NCBI GenBank assembly: GCA_016859345.1
Contig: CM029121.1
Span: 4,321,529-4,385,528 of the forward strand
DNA length: 64,000 nt
From: Istiophorus platypterus
Taxonomy: Eukaryota > Chordata > Actinopteri > Istiophoriformes > Istiophoridae
Reading direction: 5' to 3'
Shown: one piece after another, positions 37,401-48,845 of the stretch
How positions within the stretch are numbered: position 1 is the first letter of the stretch
Layout: every line of letters begins with the position of its first letter
Program-made: the position numbers and the translations under genes
Notes under the pieces: generated by a model
What the model was told of the DNA's origin: nothing
The model's database searches: none
The model's input: the letters and a program-made list of their open reading frames with translations, nothing else

Positions 37401-38419
37401 CCTTGAGAAGCTCTTGAGTTGCTTTCACAGTATGTTTTGGGTCATTATCCATCAGTACTGTGAAGCACCTTCTAATCAGTTTTGTAGCATTTGGCTGAAT
37501 CTGAGCAGATAGTAGAGCCCTTTACACTTCAGAGTTCATCCTGCTGCTTCTATCAGCAGTCACATCATCAGTAAACACCAGTGACCCAGTACCATTAGCA
37601 GCCGTACATGTCCAGGCCATGACACTATCTCTACAATGTTTGACAGATGATGTGGTGGCTTTGGATCAGGAGCAGTTTCTTTCCTTCTCCAGCTTCTTCC
37701 CATCATTGTGCTTCAAATTCAATTGGGAGTAAATTGGTTTCATCTGTACAAAGAATCTTGTTCCAGAACTGTTCAGGCTTTTTCAGATGTTTTCACTTGA
37801 GGGTTAGGGTGAGGGTTGTAGACTTTGACGATGATAAACCTACCTCTTCAAGAATGTTCCTGAGTTCGGTAGATGTTGTGAAGGGTTTTTTTTTTTCTTC
37901 ACCAATGAAATAATGCTGGAATCATCCACATTAGGTGCCTTCTGTAGTCTTCCAGGGCTTTTGGTGTTGTTTTAAAGATGCACCAAATTGTTTGTCCTTT
38001 TTCATGAAATAATGAGGGAATGCGACACACCTGGCCATAAAACTGATTGACAGTCAAATGTCCAATTGCTTTTGAGCCCCTGAAAAAGAGAGAGTATGTA
38101 TGAAAATGGCTGTAATTCCTAAACTGTTAGTTTAGTTTTTGTCAAACTTCTTGAATTAAACCTGAACGTCCACACTTCAATCTCATATTCATTGTTTTTT
38201 TCCAAATCCATCATGGTGGTGTATAGAGACAAAAATTACATAATTTTGGCACTGTTTAAATGCTTAAACACTGAACTGTATGTAAACAACATGTTGGCTT
38301 CATGGATAAAGACAAAATAGTTTGTACAGGTTAATGCTTAAAAATTGAACTAGCAGTAACCTCAGAAATTTCCGCAACATTTATTTATTTGGAACAAATA
38401 TTGTTACATGAAAAGCTCT

Positions 38420-38850
38420 TTTAAAGCTGCATTAAACAGCAATTTTATATTGGAAGAAACATTGGAACATTGGAACATTGGAAGAAATTTTGGTATGTGA
38501 AATAAGTTGCTTGTATTAATGAACCCACAGAGAATTATTACCCAATTCTTCCGTTCCCCTTGCTTTTAGCTTTTTACTATTTTTGAATCTTTAAATTCAT
38601 GTTTTGGTTTTACAACCAACAACTTAATTAGCTCAGACTGACCCCTCTCATTGACCCTTATTGCCAGGAACAGTCAGCTGTTTTTGCTGAAAAGCAAATA
38701 TAAACCAGTTGCACACTACCTGACAAACAACAGACTAAGTTTGCAGGTAGCTGCTGAAGAAAGTGGAATATTTGATAAAAAGAGCCAAATATTTCCCTCA
38801 CAAGTTGGTGAAGACCAGACCAGAGTTCTTGGTCCACTTGATATGTAAGC
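38420..38850 (+). repeat. Dispersed repeat, copy 1 (family Y)
   Basis: It shares ACCCACAGAGAATTATTACC and CTTCCGTTCCCC with the copy starting at about 63755 (ACCCACAGATAATTATCACT, CTGCCGTTCCCC). A later block, GAGCCAAATATTTCCCTCAC, matches AAGCACCAAATATTTTTCAC at 63974. This copy is longer to the right. Not a gene, although a 65-codon open frame runs through it. Confidence 0.6.
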
Positions 38851-39877
38851 AAATGTCAGTGAACACATTAGTCATATTAAGTTAGTATGGTAAAAATATA
38901 TTAATATATATACCATCAACATATACTGTAATCTAAATCACAGGACTTCTATGTCATTGCCAAGCAACATTTCAGTCCTATACTAGGGATGTTTTTATTT
39001 TCAGCAAAGACAATTTCAACAAGGTTAGTTATAAAAGTGAGTCCAGCTGTGACAAAATCTATTATTCCAAGAAATGACTAAGTTGTGGTACTCTAGTGGT
39101 AGTTCTTAGTTTTAAGTTGCATTTTGGTCAGATTATTTTTAAATCTATATCTCTCTCTATTTATATCTTCCATTTTGCAGAAAAATAAGGTATGAAATTA
39201 CCTGTGTGGCTCAGGTTGCTCTATATATCTAAATACAGGCAAGATTCAGTTCTCAGTTTTAGGCCCACGTAAAACCATTCCCTTTGGAAATTGAGTTTGA
39301 GTCCAATTTTAAAAGCTGCTCTTACAAAATGCCCACATCTAATCTGTTTTCTTCAGAGTGATTCCAGTCAACACTCTAGATGGATTTGGTCTGTCTTTAA
39401 TGTTCTTTTCAAAAGAGAGAGCATATTTTTATGACCAAATCACAAAATATTAGAAATCTTTAAGAGTCCATTTCTCACTTTGCTCAAGGCAAAGAAATCC
39501 CTCACTACAAGGTCTGCATCATTGCTTTCTTCCCCTTTGTATTGATTTAATATATCTTTGCCTTGGCCAATTGTTGTCGTAAATGTAGGAAAGATTCCCT
39601 ATCTCACAATGTTAAAGGAAGTAATTTAAAAAATTCTGGATTCACCCCTTTAACCAGATGCAGTGAATAATTTAAGTCAAAAGTTTCACTTATCCAGTGA
39701 AATATCTCAACATTAAGAAATGACCCATTGTCATTGTCTATTGTGACCCATGGTTACATTTATTTTAAGGCAGCCTCTAGCAGCTTCAGCAATTGTTGCG
39801 GATGGAGGAAGTTCGATAGACTTGCCTCTGGTATGCTCCTGCGGTACATATTTTAGGGCAGGGACAAACAAACCTAC
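38851..39877. other. Intergenic DNA with an old repeat fragment
   Basis: No gene. The part at about 39300-39680 (CTCACAATGTTAAAGGAAGT, TTCTGGATTCACCCC) resembles the reverse complement side of the repeat type seen at 52477-52770, so it is probably another relic of that family. Low certainty. Confidence 0.4.
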
Positions 39878-40954
39878 ATTCGGCAAGCACTTTATTAGAA
39901 ACACCATACTAATACTGGGTAGTTCCTCCCTTTGCCCAGCCTCACTTCTTTATGGAATGGATTCCACAAAATTTTGCAATTTTTCTGGCCATTGACAACA
40001 TGACTGCATCACACAGTGTCTGAAGATTTGTCAGCTGCACATTCATGTTGCCAGTCTCTGGTTTCAACACATACCAAAGGTGTCCTATTGGATTCAGATC
40101 AGGTGACTGTAAAGGCCACTGAAGTACAATGAACTCAATATTTATATTCATGAACCAGTTTAAGATGATTTTTTTCTTTGGGGCATTATCATGCTGCAAG
40201 TAGCAATTAGAAGATAAGGTAAATTGTGGCCGTAAAGGGATGCACATGGTCAACAACAATACTCTGATAGGCTATGGCATTCAAACAATGACTGACTGAA
40301 ATTAAGGGCAAGTGTGCCTAAAAAACATTCCCTACACCACTGCATCATCAATACAAGCCTGGACTGTTGGGTCCAAGGCAGGATTAGTCAATGGATTCAT
40401 GTTGTTAATGCTAAATATTACATCTGCTGCCTCAGTAGAAATCAAGATTCATCAGACAAGGTTACATTTTCCCCATCCTTAGATGTCCATTTTCTTCTTA
40501 GCCTGTGTCAACTGCAGCCTAAGATTTCTGTTCTTGGTTGAGAGAAGCAGAACCCAAAGGTCTATCTCATCGTACATTCTGCTTTTCTGCTCTCTACAGT
40601 CTTTAAGAGTGGTTATCTGAGTTACCATAGCCTTTCTGTCTGGTCCAATCAACCTGGCCATTGTCCTCTGACATTTCTCATTAACAAGGCGTTTCCCTCT
40701 ACAGAACTGCTGATCACTGGATGTCTTTTTTTCACACCCTTCTAAGTAAAAACTGTTGTACCTGATAATCCCAGATCTGTAGACCAGACCAACAGGCACC
40801 AACAATTATTAGACACAGTCAAAGGGACTAAGATCACATTTTTTTCCCATTCTGATGTTTGATGTGAACATAAACTGATCTTATGACTGGTTGATTGTAT
40901 AAATGCACGAGTACGCAAGTATATGGTGTTCCTAATAAAGTGCTTTCTGAGTGG
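39878..40954 (-). mobile_element. Tc1-like transposon, near full length, decayed
   Basis: Terminal repeats GCACTTTATTAGAAACACC (left) and GGTGTTCCTAATAAAGTGC (right) are inverted copies. The minus strand holds a broken transposase. An N-terminal HTH part lies near 40680-40600 (RTMARLIGPDRKAMVTQITT); the C-terminal catalytic part is at 40200-40060, with QHDNAP and WPLQSPDLNPIGHLW carrying the second DDE aspartate and the SPDLNPIEHLW-type block (E replaced by G). Frameshifts separate the parts. Length of about 1.08 kb is a little short of the usual ~1.2-1.6 kb, so internal deletions are likely. Confidence 0.85.
40060..40805 (-). pseudogene. Tc1-like transposase pseudogene
   Basis: Decayed cut-and-paste transposase inside the preceding element. 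Two in-frame islands remain: the helix-turn-helix DNA-binding segment (40805-40479) and the catalytic C-terminal segment (40259-39942), in different frames with the middle degraded. The D of DNAP is kept; the glutamate expected in NPIEHLW is glycine. No functional protein is expected. Confidence 0.75.
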
Positions 40955-42233
40955 CCATTCAGGTTGGGGGACCTATTGCATGGTGAATATGTGAGCATGC
41001 TGGCATTAGGCTATGGATTGCTGTGGAACTATAAAGTGAGTCAGGGGCCTGCTGCATAAATATAACTGTAACAGAAGCTATTTCATTTGGCTCAGACAGG
41101 TCATGGCTGATACTCAATCTACTTCACATAATAAAGCCAGTATCTGGGCTGAAATCAATGTGGCCTATCATATTGGTGCATCTACTAGAATCCATTAGTA
41201 TTGTTAATTCTAAATACGAGCATCTTGGCTCGTCTGAGTTATATAAACTCAATAAAAGTGCTATCAGAAATATTTTTTGCAACATGAGAATAATATTTGG
41301 GTGGGTTCTCATTAATTGTGAGTGTTGAATCAGGTGCATCAGCTTGCATAACCTTAAATGTTTACATGGTGTTTTTAAGTCTGTTGTTCTATCTTTTTTT
41401 TCTGTATCCTCTTTCTATAGATACCGCAATGTCCCAGTTTCTCAAAGGGCCACACACTAGTTTCTTCTTATCTTCACAGGCAAACAAGGAAACACTAAGC
41501 AGGCACACTGACAGGGGACACAATTAAATCAGAGGATGGGTAAGTCTTTCATCTGTCCATTTGTCAATTCATGTATCACCTCTTGCTTGTCCCTTTGGTA
41601 TTGTCATGCTCAGTGCAGCACATGTGGACCAAAACTGGGAAGAGAAGATTAAAGAAACATGGGATTCGTGTAAATGCTTCAGTATTTTGGTAAAAACTGA
41701 CTCTTTGATTTTGCACCAAGAATAGATACAGTATAACTGCAGTGGGGAATATCTGCACGCTCATGACAGACCTATTACAGGTATTGCTGGGTAATATTCC
41801 TCTTACTAAGTATCATAGAACAAACAGCTTCCCAATACTAGATTTTTCAAGACAGTCACTTTGTCTGTGATGAGAGGTAAAAAAAACAACTGTTTTACTG
41901 ATATATTAGTCAATACATTTTTTAACTTCAATGCATAAATGTTTTTTGATAGAATAGCTTAAATTTATTAATCCGAGAATTGTAAACTGTATTGAATTGG
42001 CAATTTACAGTTGGAAAATACACTTTGGCCACCAGAGAGCACTGACTAGTTTGTTATGTACAGTTTTTCATAACTCATTGACCAGGATGTAAACCGGTTT
42101 GTATATGTATTTGATATAAGCTATGACTGGCCAATACTAGCAAGCAGCTGATTGTTTTGCATGGGCTCCATCAAATTTGTATGTGTAAAAAAAAAGAAAA
42201 AAAAAAAAAAAGAAATATATATATATATATTTG

Positions 42234-42268
<35 letters not shown>

Positions 42269-44145
42269 GTATGTGTGTGTGTAAGTATATATACATATAA
42301 CGAATAAACACTCACCCTTAACATACAGTACATATTATATATTGTATACTGTATACTGTATTTACTACTATACTAATAATACTATTCTCTTTTACATTAC
42401 CATACATCTGAACTTTGCCACTTTTTATTGAATATTTTGTGTACTATTAAATCAATGTGGCGTTTTTGGACATTTTTCCTCCTCCTGATTAGGAGAATGA
42501 CGGTAATTATTACACCCTTTCACACCTGTGGAAAATTGAAGTTTCTACATACCCACTGCACACCTACACAAGTGTTTTCACTTATTTTGCATGATTTGAC
42601 TGAAATATGACTTAGAGAGGGCATGCAGTTATTGACTCTGAGCACTGGGCACTTTGGCCCAATCCTTTGTAGATTATAGATATTGTTTGCTTTGGTTTGT
42701 TTCTACACTTTACAAAACCTCTTACTATATTGTTCACATACATTCACATTTATACCATCAATGTTGATGACTCTTGAATTTCACATTCCTAAACTATTAG
42801 GAATAAACTATATAGATTATTTTCTTTAAGATAAATTAGCTTTATTATTTGCTTAATACACTATTGTACATATGCAGTTTCTGCTATATAGTAACCTCTA
42901 CTCACGTCTCAGCATGGATACTGATCCCAGGGGTTATTTTCCTGATTCTGCCCAGGAAACGCCATGGTAATACAGTTTACTATGCAGAGGCAGCAATTCA
43001 TTAGCCTCAGAACAACAAGAATGTGATGGGATTATCATAATAGAGGAAAGCAAGACAGACTCAGAAGAAGTATACATCCATTGAAGGAGAAAGACACGAA
43101 AGGGAGAGCAATGTAGTAAACATGACATGTCATATAATACTTACATTACATACATTGGATAACAGATATTACAGGCTTCCCTAATAGATAATTCATGTTT
43201 CGGTGATCCCCTCTGTATTAATCTTGCACCATCAAGGAAAGATTTCCCTGATACCCTGTTTGTGATACGGTATGTTTAAAACTAATGGCTAGATTTCCGT
43301 TAGAATTTCTGTTGAGATCCATGGTCTCCAGTGGATGAACTGTTTCATTTGGAAAACTTTATCAGTGTGCAAATGGTGAGCTTTATGTATAACATAGCAA
43401 AAACTAATGGACGCATTCAATGAATTTTTGGATAAATAAATATTTATCTCTGGGAAATACAAATTTCTGAGCTTTATACTACTCTCAAGTCTGGGTCTCA
43501 CATCCAGTTATGTGCTGGACTGTTTCTTAGCCACAGGCAGTGACTTTCTTGTGCTGGCAGATGGATTTTATTACCTTTGGTCTGAGCTGTTTTCCCATCT
43601 CCAGACTTTGTGCTTAGGTGGGCTAACAGGCTGTTAGAGGAGGCTTCACATTTGAGAGTAGTATTACTCTCTTCATCATAGCATATTTCTGAAATTATTT
43701 AAATATTGTTAATGCTCACCACAGATGCCACTCTCTGTAAAGGAAAATATCCCAGGCTTGACAAGGACACTTCACATCACATGGTAAGATTTGGATAGAA
43801 TATGGTGGAGCTCGTGTAATAAACTTTGGTTTTGTTCTTTACGAAGGTTGTCTTTTGTCAATTTATGTGATGAAATAAGAACTATTTATAAAGACAAGGC
43901 AAAGTAGTTAAAAAAAACCCTAGGCAGATACATGTAACCTGGCAACCTAAAAGGTATCCATATTAATGGTAATAAAGAAAAAACTGCTATGAAAAATTCA
44001 GCAGAAAATACTTTTTTATTAGTTTCCCAGGTGAACATACCACTAAACAGCCAGTATTTATTTAATTGTTTCATGGCATTGTGCTTAAAGATAAATATGG
44101 AAGATAACAAAATACAGACAAGCAGTTTTCATAAAATAACAGCAA
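40955..44145. other. Intergenic DNA with compound microsatellite
   Basis: No gene recognised. It contains the poly(A)-(AT)n-(GT)n tract at 42187-42282. Open frames are short and without motifs. Confidence 0.55.
42187..42282. repeat. Compound poly(A)-(AT)n-(GT)n tract
   Basis: A-rich run 42187-42211 broken by single Gs, then AT units to about 42230, then GT units with TT and AT interruptions to 42282. Confidence 0.95.
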
Positions 44146-44460
44146 TTTTGGGAAATAAGCTTACCCACCTTCATGGTTAGTGTTAGATGAGAAGATCGAT
44201 ACCACTCTTATGCCTGTATGGTAAACAATAAAGCTACAGACAGCAGCTGTTCAGCTTATCAAAAAGACTGGAAACAAGTATTCATGTTAAGATAAGATGA
44301 AACAAAGGGGGAAGAGGTAGCCTGACTCTGTCCAAAGATAATAAAATCTGCAAACTTCACAAGGCATCTCTAAGGCTAGAGAGATAGACTTTTTAACCTT
44401 TGGACAGGCCAGGCTAGCTTGTTCCTCTGTTTCCTGTCTTACGTTGAGCCAGTTTCTTCA
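44146..44460 (+). repeat. Percomorph-type dispersed repeat, copy 1 (family W)
   Basis: Characteristic blocks are GTTAGATGAGAAGATCGATA, CCACTCTTATGCCTGTATGG, AAAGACTGGAAACAAG and AGCCTGACTCTGTCCAAAGA. A more diverged relative lies at about 61540-61870. It resembles a repeat common in spiny-rayed fish genomes; class unknown to me. Confidence 0.65.
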
Positions 44461-47400
44461 TTGAGAATACATAACATCAATCCCCAGTGAAGTAATCAAA
44501 TTCAAGAAGTCACATTTCATGAGCACGCTTACAATAAACATTCTAGAGTAGATATTTATGCATAATGTTTGTGCAATTTTTGTACAATACATTTTCCCAT
44601 ACTCTTTCCCCACATACAATATTTGGAATCTGGAATCTTGCTTACAATTTAAAAATTCTTCCAATGCTATATATCGTCAGTATCACAGGTTTTAAAAGAA
44701 AAATAATTTGGTCATTATCATCGAAAATGTCATGAATGTCATGAATTAATGTATTTGTTGCTCTAACCAAATGAGTCCCAAACTGACTGCAGTGAAACAT
44801 CATAAATGATCGATTACTAGTAGATAAAAAGCTATTGTAATTCATCTATCTTTTATCATTCATGGGCATCCTTTACTTGTGATACATTGGCCCACTTCAC
44901 AACACCTTAAATCTGATTGTATTGTACAGGTAAATTAAACAGAGAGCTGAAGTTGAACAAAGTAGCACAGATGAAACATTTAACTTCAATTCATTAGATT
45001 TAAGTAATATGCATAAAACTTAATCGGAAAGTCAGACTTTTGGACAAGTCAAAGATAATTTACTCATAGTGATTGAAACGCTAGAAATCCCTGTCTGCTA
45101 AACTGGTTTTGACTGTTATATTTGTCACTTAAAAGGTTGTAAAACCTATTTAACTGCAAGATTAAATTATTTATTGGACAAAATAAAAGCATGTATATAG
45201 TTTATGCAGAATGAATCATAGTGTTGTGGTTTCATTCTGCCTCTTCTTTTGAAGTGTTTGTGTTCATAAACACAGAAAAAGGTTTAATCTTGTTAATTAA
45301 AAATAAAAACTGAAGAAAACTTAGTCCATTGTAAAACTTGGCAGAGAAAAGCAGTAAAAATATATGATTTCAAGATAAGAATATGTTATATCATTTTGAT
45401 TATTAAATACAAGAACACATAATTTAAGTTTGAGCTGTTTGGCTGCTATTTATTCCGCTCAAAGTTATCTTGACCAGGAATGCCTCATGAATTATCTGAT
45501 TTTCCATTCTTCTATCTCCATCTATTGGAGTGAAATTGTAAGTACATGACCAGACATGAGGAAGCTGTTAAAACTGCAGGAATCAATACAAATAATTAAG
45601 GTCATATTTTTTTCCCCCAAGCAAATACTGTAAATACCAATACAGTTGTCCAGGGTTTTGTAAACAATTGAATTGACAATTGGAAAAAAATAGAAGCTTA
45701 TCGTTTGGAATATCCAATTTTGTGGTTTGTGAAAAAAAAAATTGAATAAATCATAAAATCACCCAATGTTTTTTCCATTAAACATTTTCCTATTCTTCTC
45801 ACCTTATTAAAAACCTATATGAATAGTATCGGAGTGTTGGAGTATTGGAGTGGTAAGCCATCCCTTTGCCGCAAATTGGGGGTGCACATTTGAAGATAGT
45901 GAAAAAATACAGAGATGATGAAGCATTGTTAATAGACTGAATATGTAAATATTTACTCTTTTATATAATATAGTTATATATAATATATATTATGCTATAT
46001 ATAACATATGAACCATGAAAAAATCCTTTTGTTGGGAAAGTATATGTAGTATATATCAAGTGTGCTATTTAGCTGTTATAGAGTGCCAAGGATCTCCAGG
46101 CCCCAAAACAAAACAGGAAGGTTAATCAAAACCAGTTCATAATTTTCAGATTTACACTTTTTATTGTAAATGTGGTTTCTTACAAAATAGTCACATGATA
46201 AAGAGGACAAGAAATAAAATAAGGAGGCCCAAACACAGAAAAGAGTGAGAGCAATGAATTAAGAGAAAACATCCACAGAAAATCTAGAGAAGAGAACTTT
46301 GGTGAGGACATTCTTATTAAATCAGAAAAAAAACTGTGACATAATCTGCTAAGTAATAATAAAAACAAGATTTTACAGATCACTGTCATTCTGGCAATAC
46401 AATTGAAAAGCTCAATACAAATATGCATGGAAATAACATGTGTTTTAACCAAGGCCCCAGTAACAGTCTGCACAATGGTAAGCTGTCCTACAGGTTTTAA
46501 TACTGTAGATTATATATCTATATTGTTTCCCATACAACTTCTTTTGCAGGCTGAACTCTGCACCAGTGTAGCACAGCAGGTGTGTAAGACATGACACTTC
46601 TACGGCTCCATCTATTGGTGTTTTAAGGAACCAGCAAAGGCAGACACAGTCATTTAAATATCAGTTGTAAGACGACATCTATGGCTGATAAAGCATAACG
46701 TCCAACCAAATTAATTATATTTAAACATGCTAAAGCAAGATCTTCTGAGAGACTGACACCTATTGCAGGTTTGATGCTACATCAGCCTAAACAACAGATA
46801 GACATCAGTACAGTATATAAAGACTAATTTTAACAGTATAAAACTTCTCAGTTTAAATGTATCTGTTTATTAGGGAAACATTTTTTAGTAATTACTTATT
46901 AGTGTCATTTATAAGTGTTGGTTAGATAGTAGATATACAGTACATCCATAAGACTTTAGAGACATGAGCATCTATGTCTTGCAAAAAAAAACAGACAAAC
47001 AAAACTTACAGCTTCAGTTTGGTTTAGTTTTATTTATGTTTCTATTATGTTTTCTTAATTACGTGACAGTTGCCAACTTCAAGTTTTTAAAAATAACAGT
47101 TTAAAGTTTGTCAATGATTTGAAGATGATTACTTTCCAGGAAAATATTATACTTTCCCAGTAAATACCTGCCATAAGTGAAGTTCAATTTTAAACACAGA
47201 ATTGCTAAAAATGAATTATTCTGATGTTATTCCTCAGTGTATGTGGTAGTAGAACAGCAAGTCCTCTTAGAAGTAAACTAAACTTTAAAGTAGTAAAAAT
47301 GCACTGCCAAACTGTGTGGAGAATCATCTGATCCTTTGTTTTTCAGCATATTGTATTCTTTTAATTTTATCAGTGCTAATATGTCGGAGTAGATACAGGG

Positions 47401-48681
47401 AGATATATAAGACCATTCTTGTTGGACAATAATTTGTAATGTTGGGCCAATCTTCTGAACTCACTTCGCCTATTTAACTCTGCTCTCCACTCTGATTTGG
47501 GGATGGAGCTGCTGGGGGTGTGGTGGTGTCTTGTTGAGTGTGTACACTGAAGCTGCTTTACTTGAATAGTTCCTTTTGGAGCCTGATGATGCCAAATTAG
47601 CTTGTTACTTGTATTTTGACAACACTCATCCATTTCACACCCCACCACAAAGCTTGCAGGTTATGGAACAACAGCAAGGACAGGGACATTTGTTATTCAA
47701 GTCTGACCTTAAGATGGTGTGTTTCTCCTGGCTTGGTACCGTTTTACGGATATGTTTTCTGCTTTTAAAGGCTAGAGTCAGGGAACAAAAGTGTTATGAG
47801 AACAGTAAACACCACAGATGACACGAAATATTGTGACAATCTTGCTCTGCAAGATGTACAATGATACGTATCTCTGTCTATTTTTAGGTAGGTATGTTGT
47901 AATTTCCCCACGGAGGTGGGTATATGATTTATACACACCACTGCACCTCTGGGAGTCTCCATCCTGCGTTACTGTTTAAGATAGTTGAAATATCTGCATA
48001 GTTTTAATTTCCAGATTATTCAGCTTCTTTCACACTTACACCACAAATATTTTGCTACACCACAGAAGCCTGCCATTTTAGCATTACAATCAAAAGGAAC
48101 TGCTAAAATTACTCAGCTGATCCTGTTAAATTTAGTCAATAGTGATATTTTAAAATCATTTCAATGATATTTGGAGAAAACATTTTTTGTCAATACATAT
48201 AGTACGAAGCAAAAACATGCCGAAAAACCTTCCTGTGGTTATTTTTTTCTCAAAAAACAGGAGAAGATTTTGATGAGAATTCAAAGGAAGTACCAGGATT
48301 CAGCCTTATTTCATGCCCCATGGGGCAGAATAAAAAGTTTGTGTCTCATATTCCTGTTAAGATGATTTTTTTGCAGGACACAGACATGACTCTCTAATAC
48401 TTCCATTGTGGTCTAAAGTAAAATTCAGCCCTGTTAACTAAATGTCTACAATGGCTTCACTAAACAGCGCATAACCTTCTTCTCTTTCTTTTCCTCTTCC
48501 CCCTACTCTCCCAGACAATTTTTTCATTGATGTAAAACCCATCATCTCACCCTCTCCTCATCTCCCTGCACACACAAAAAAAAACAATTCCCATTATCTT
48601 TATCAAATAAACCCATATTTTCAGATCTAGTGTATGTAATCCTCAGCTCCCCTCCCTTTCTCTGTAGCTCAGTAGTGCCCC
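44461..48681. other. Intergenic DNA, probably including the spon1 3' UTR
   Basis: No coding region. An AT-palindromic patch (TATATAATATATATTATG) sits near 45961-46010. The part adjoining 48681 must be spon1 3' UTR; a candidate poly(A) signal is at 46160-46165. Confidence 0.5.
46160..46165 (-). promoter_or_regulatory. Possible spon1 poly(A) signal
   Basis: AATAAA on the minus strand, 2.5 kb after the spon1 stop; read as ACAATAAAAAGTGTAAATC. It would imply a long 3' UTR. Other candidates exist between it and the stop (TTTATT on + near 46864 and 47030), so this is a guess by position. Confidence 0.2.
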
Positions 48682-48845
48682 CTAGCAGGGCTGAATGTTA
48701 CAAGCACGGATCTCCTTCTGGTCCTTACAGCTGACTGTCAGACTGCCCTTTGCTCTTTTCTTCACCTTCATGAAACGTTCCTGGATCCCCCCTCCGCATG
48801 GTTTGGTACAGTCCATCCAGCTGGTCCATGGCTGCATCCTGCAAC
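48682..48845 (-). CDS. spon1: spon1 terminal exon: TSR6 and stop
   Basis: The acceptor is TTCCATTAG just before 48845. An apparent acceptor six bases downstream (TTGCAG) would break the frame and lose the Cys-Arg pair. The exon encodes GCRMQPWTSWMDCTKPCGGG, then IQERFMKVKKRAKG, and ends SCKDQKEIRACNIQPC before TAG (48684-48682). All six TSR cysteines and the WxxW motif are present. The CTKPCG sequence lacks Ser/Thr at the O-fucosylation position, as in the mammalian repeat I recall. This exon is in a different frame from the long open frame that runs through it, which is why a simple ORF scan misses it. Confidence 0.92.

Larger units (their letters stand above)
36562..38268 (-). mobile_element. 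Tc1/mariner element with long inverted repeats, nested insertions
   Basis: Terminal inverted repeats of about 200 bp frame the element. The left end reads TTGACACAATTTTCACAG then ACCACCACTATGGATTTGGG; the right end reads CCAAATCCATCATGGTGGTG then ATTTTGGCAC. The inner parts pair as AGGAATTACAGCTATT with ATGGCTGTAATTCCT. Between them, the minus strand holds decayed Tc1 transposase (38030-37400 and 37130-36980) with stops and gaps. The body is interrupted by an L2 ORF1 fragment (36822-36975) and by a second AT-rich retroelement-like 3' end (37125-37400). Non-functional; family assignment rests on the TIR pattern and transposase-like text. Confidence 0.75.

Noticed and set aside
47376..47821. 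Opposed open frames of 81-90 codons in the intergenic region
   Set aside because: No recognisable domain, and the two strands mirror each other; probably chance.
48725..48838. Continuation of the TSR5 frame on the minus strand as coding (DAAMDQLDG...)
   Set aside because: It reads through a 94-bp intron in the wrong frame. The spliced frame gives a proper TSR6 with all cysteines and a matching stop.
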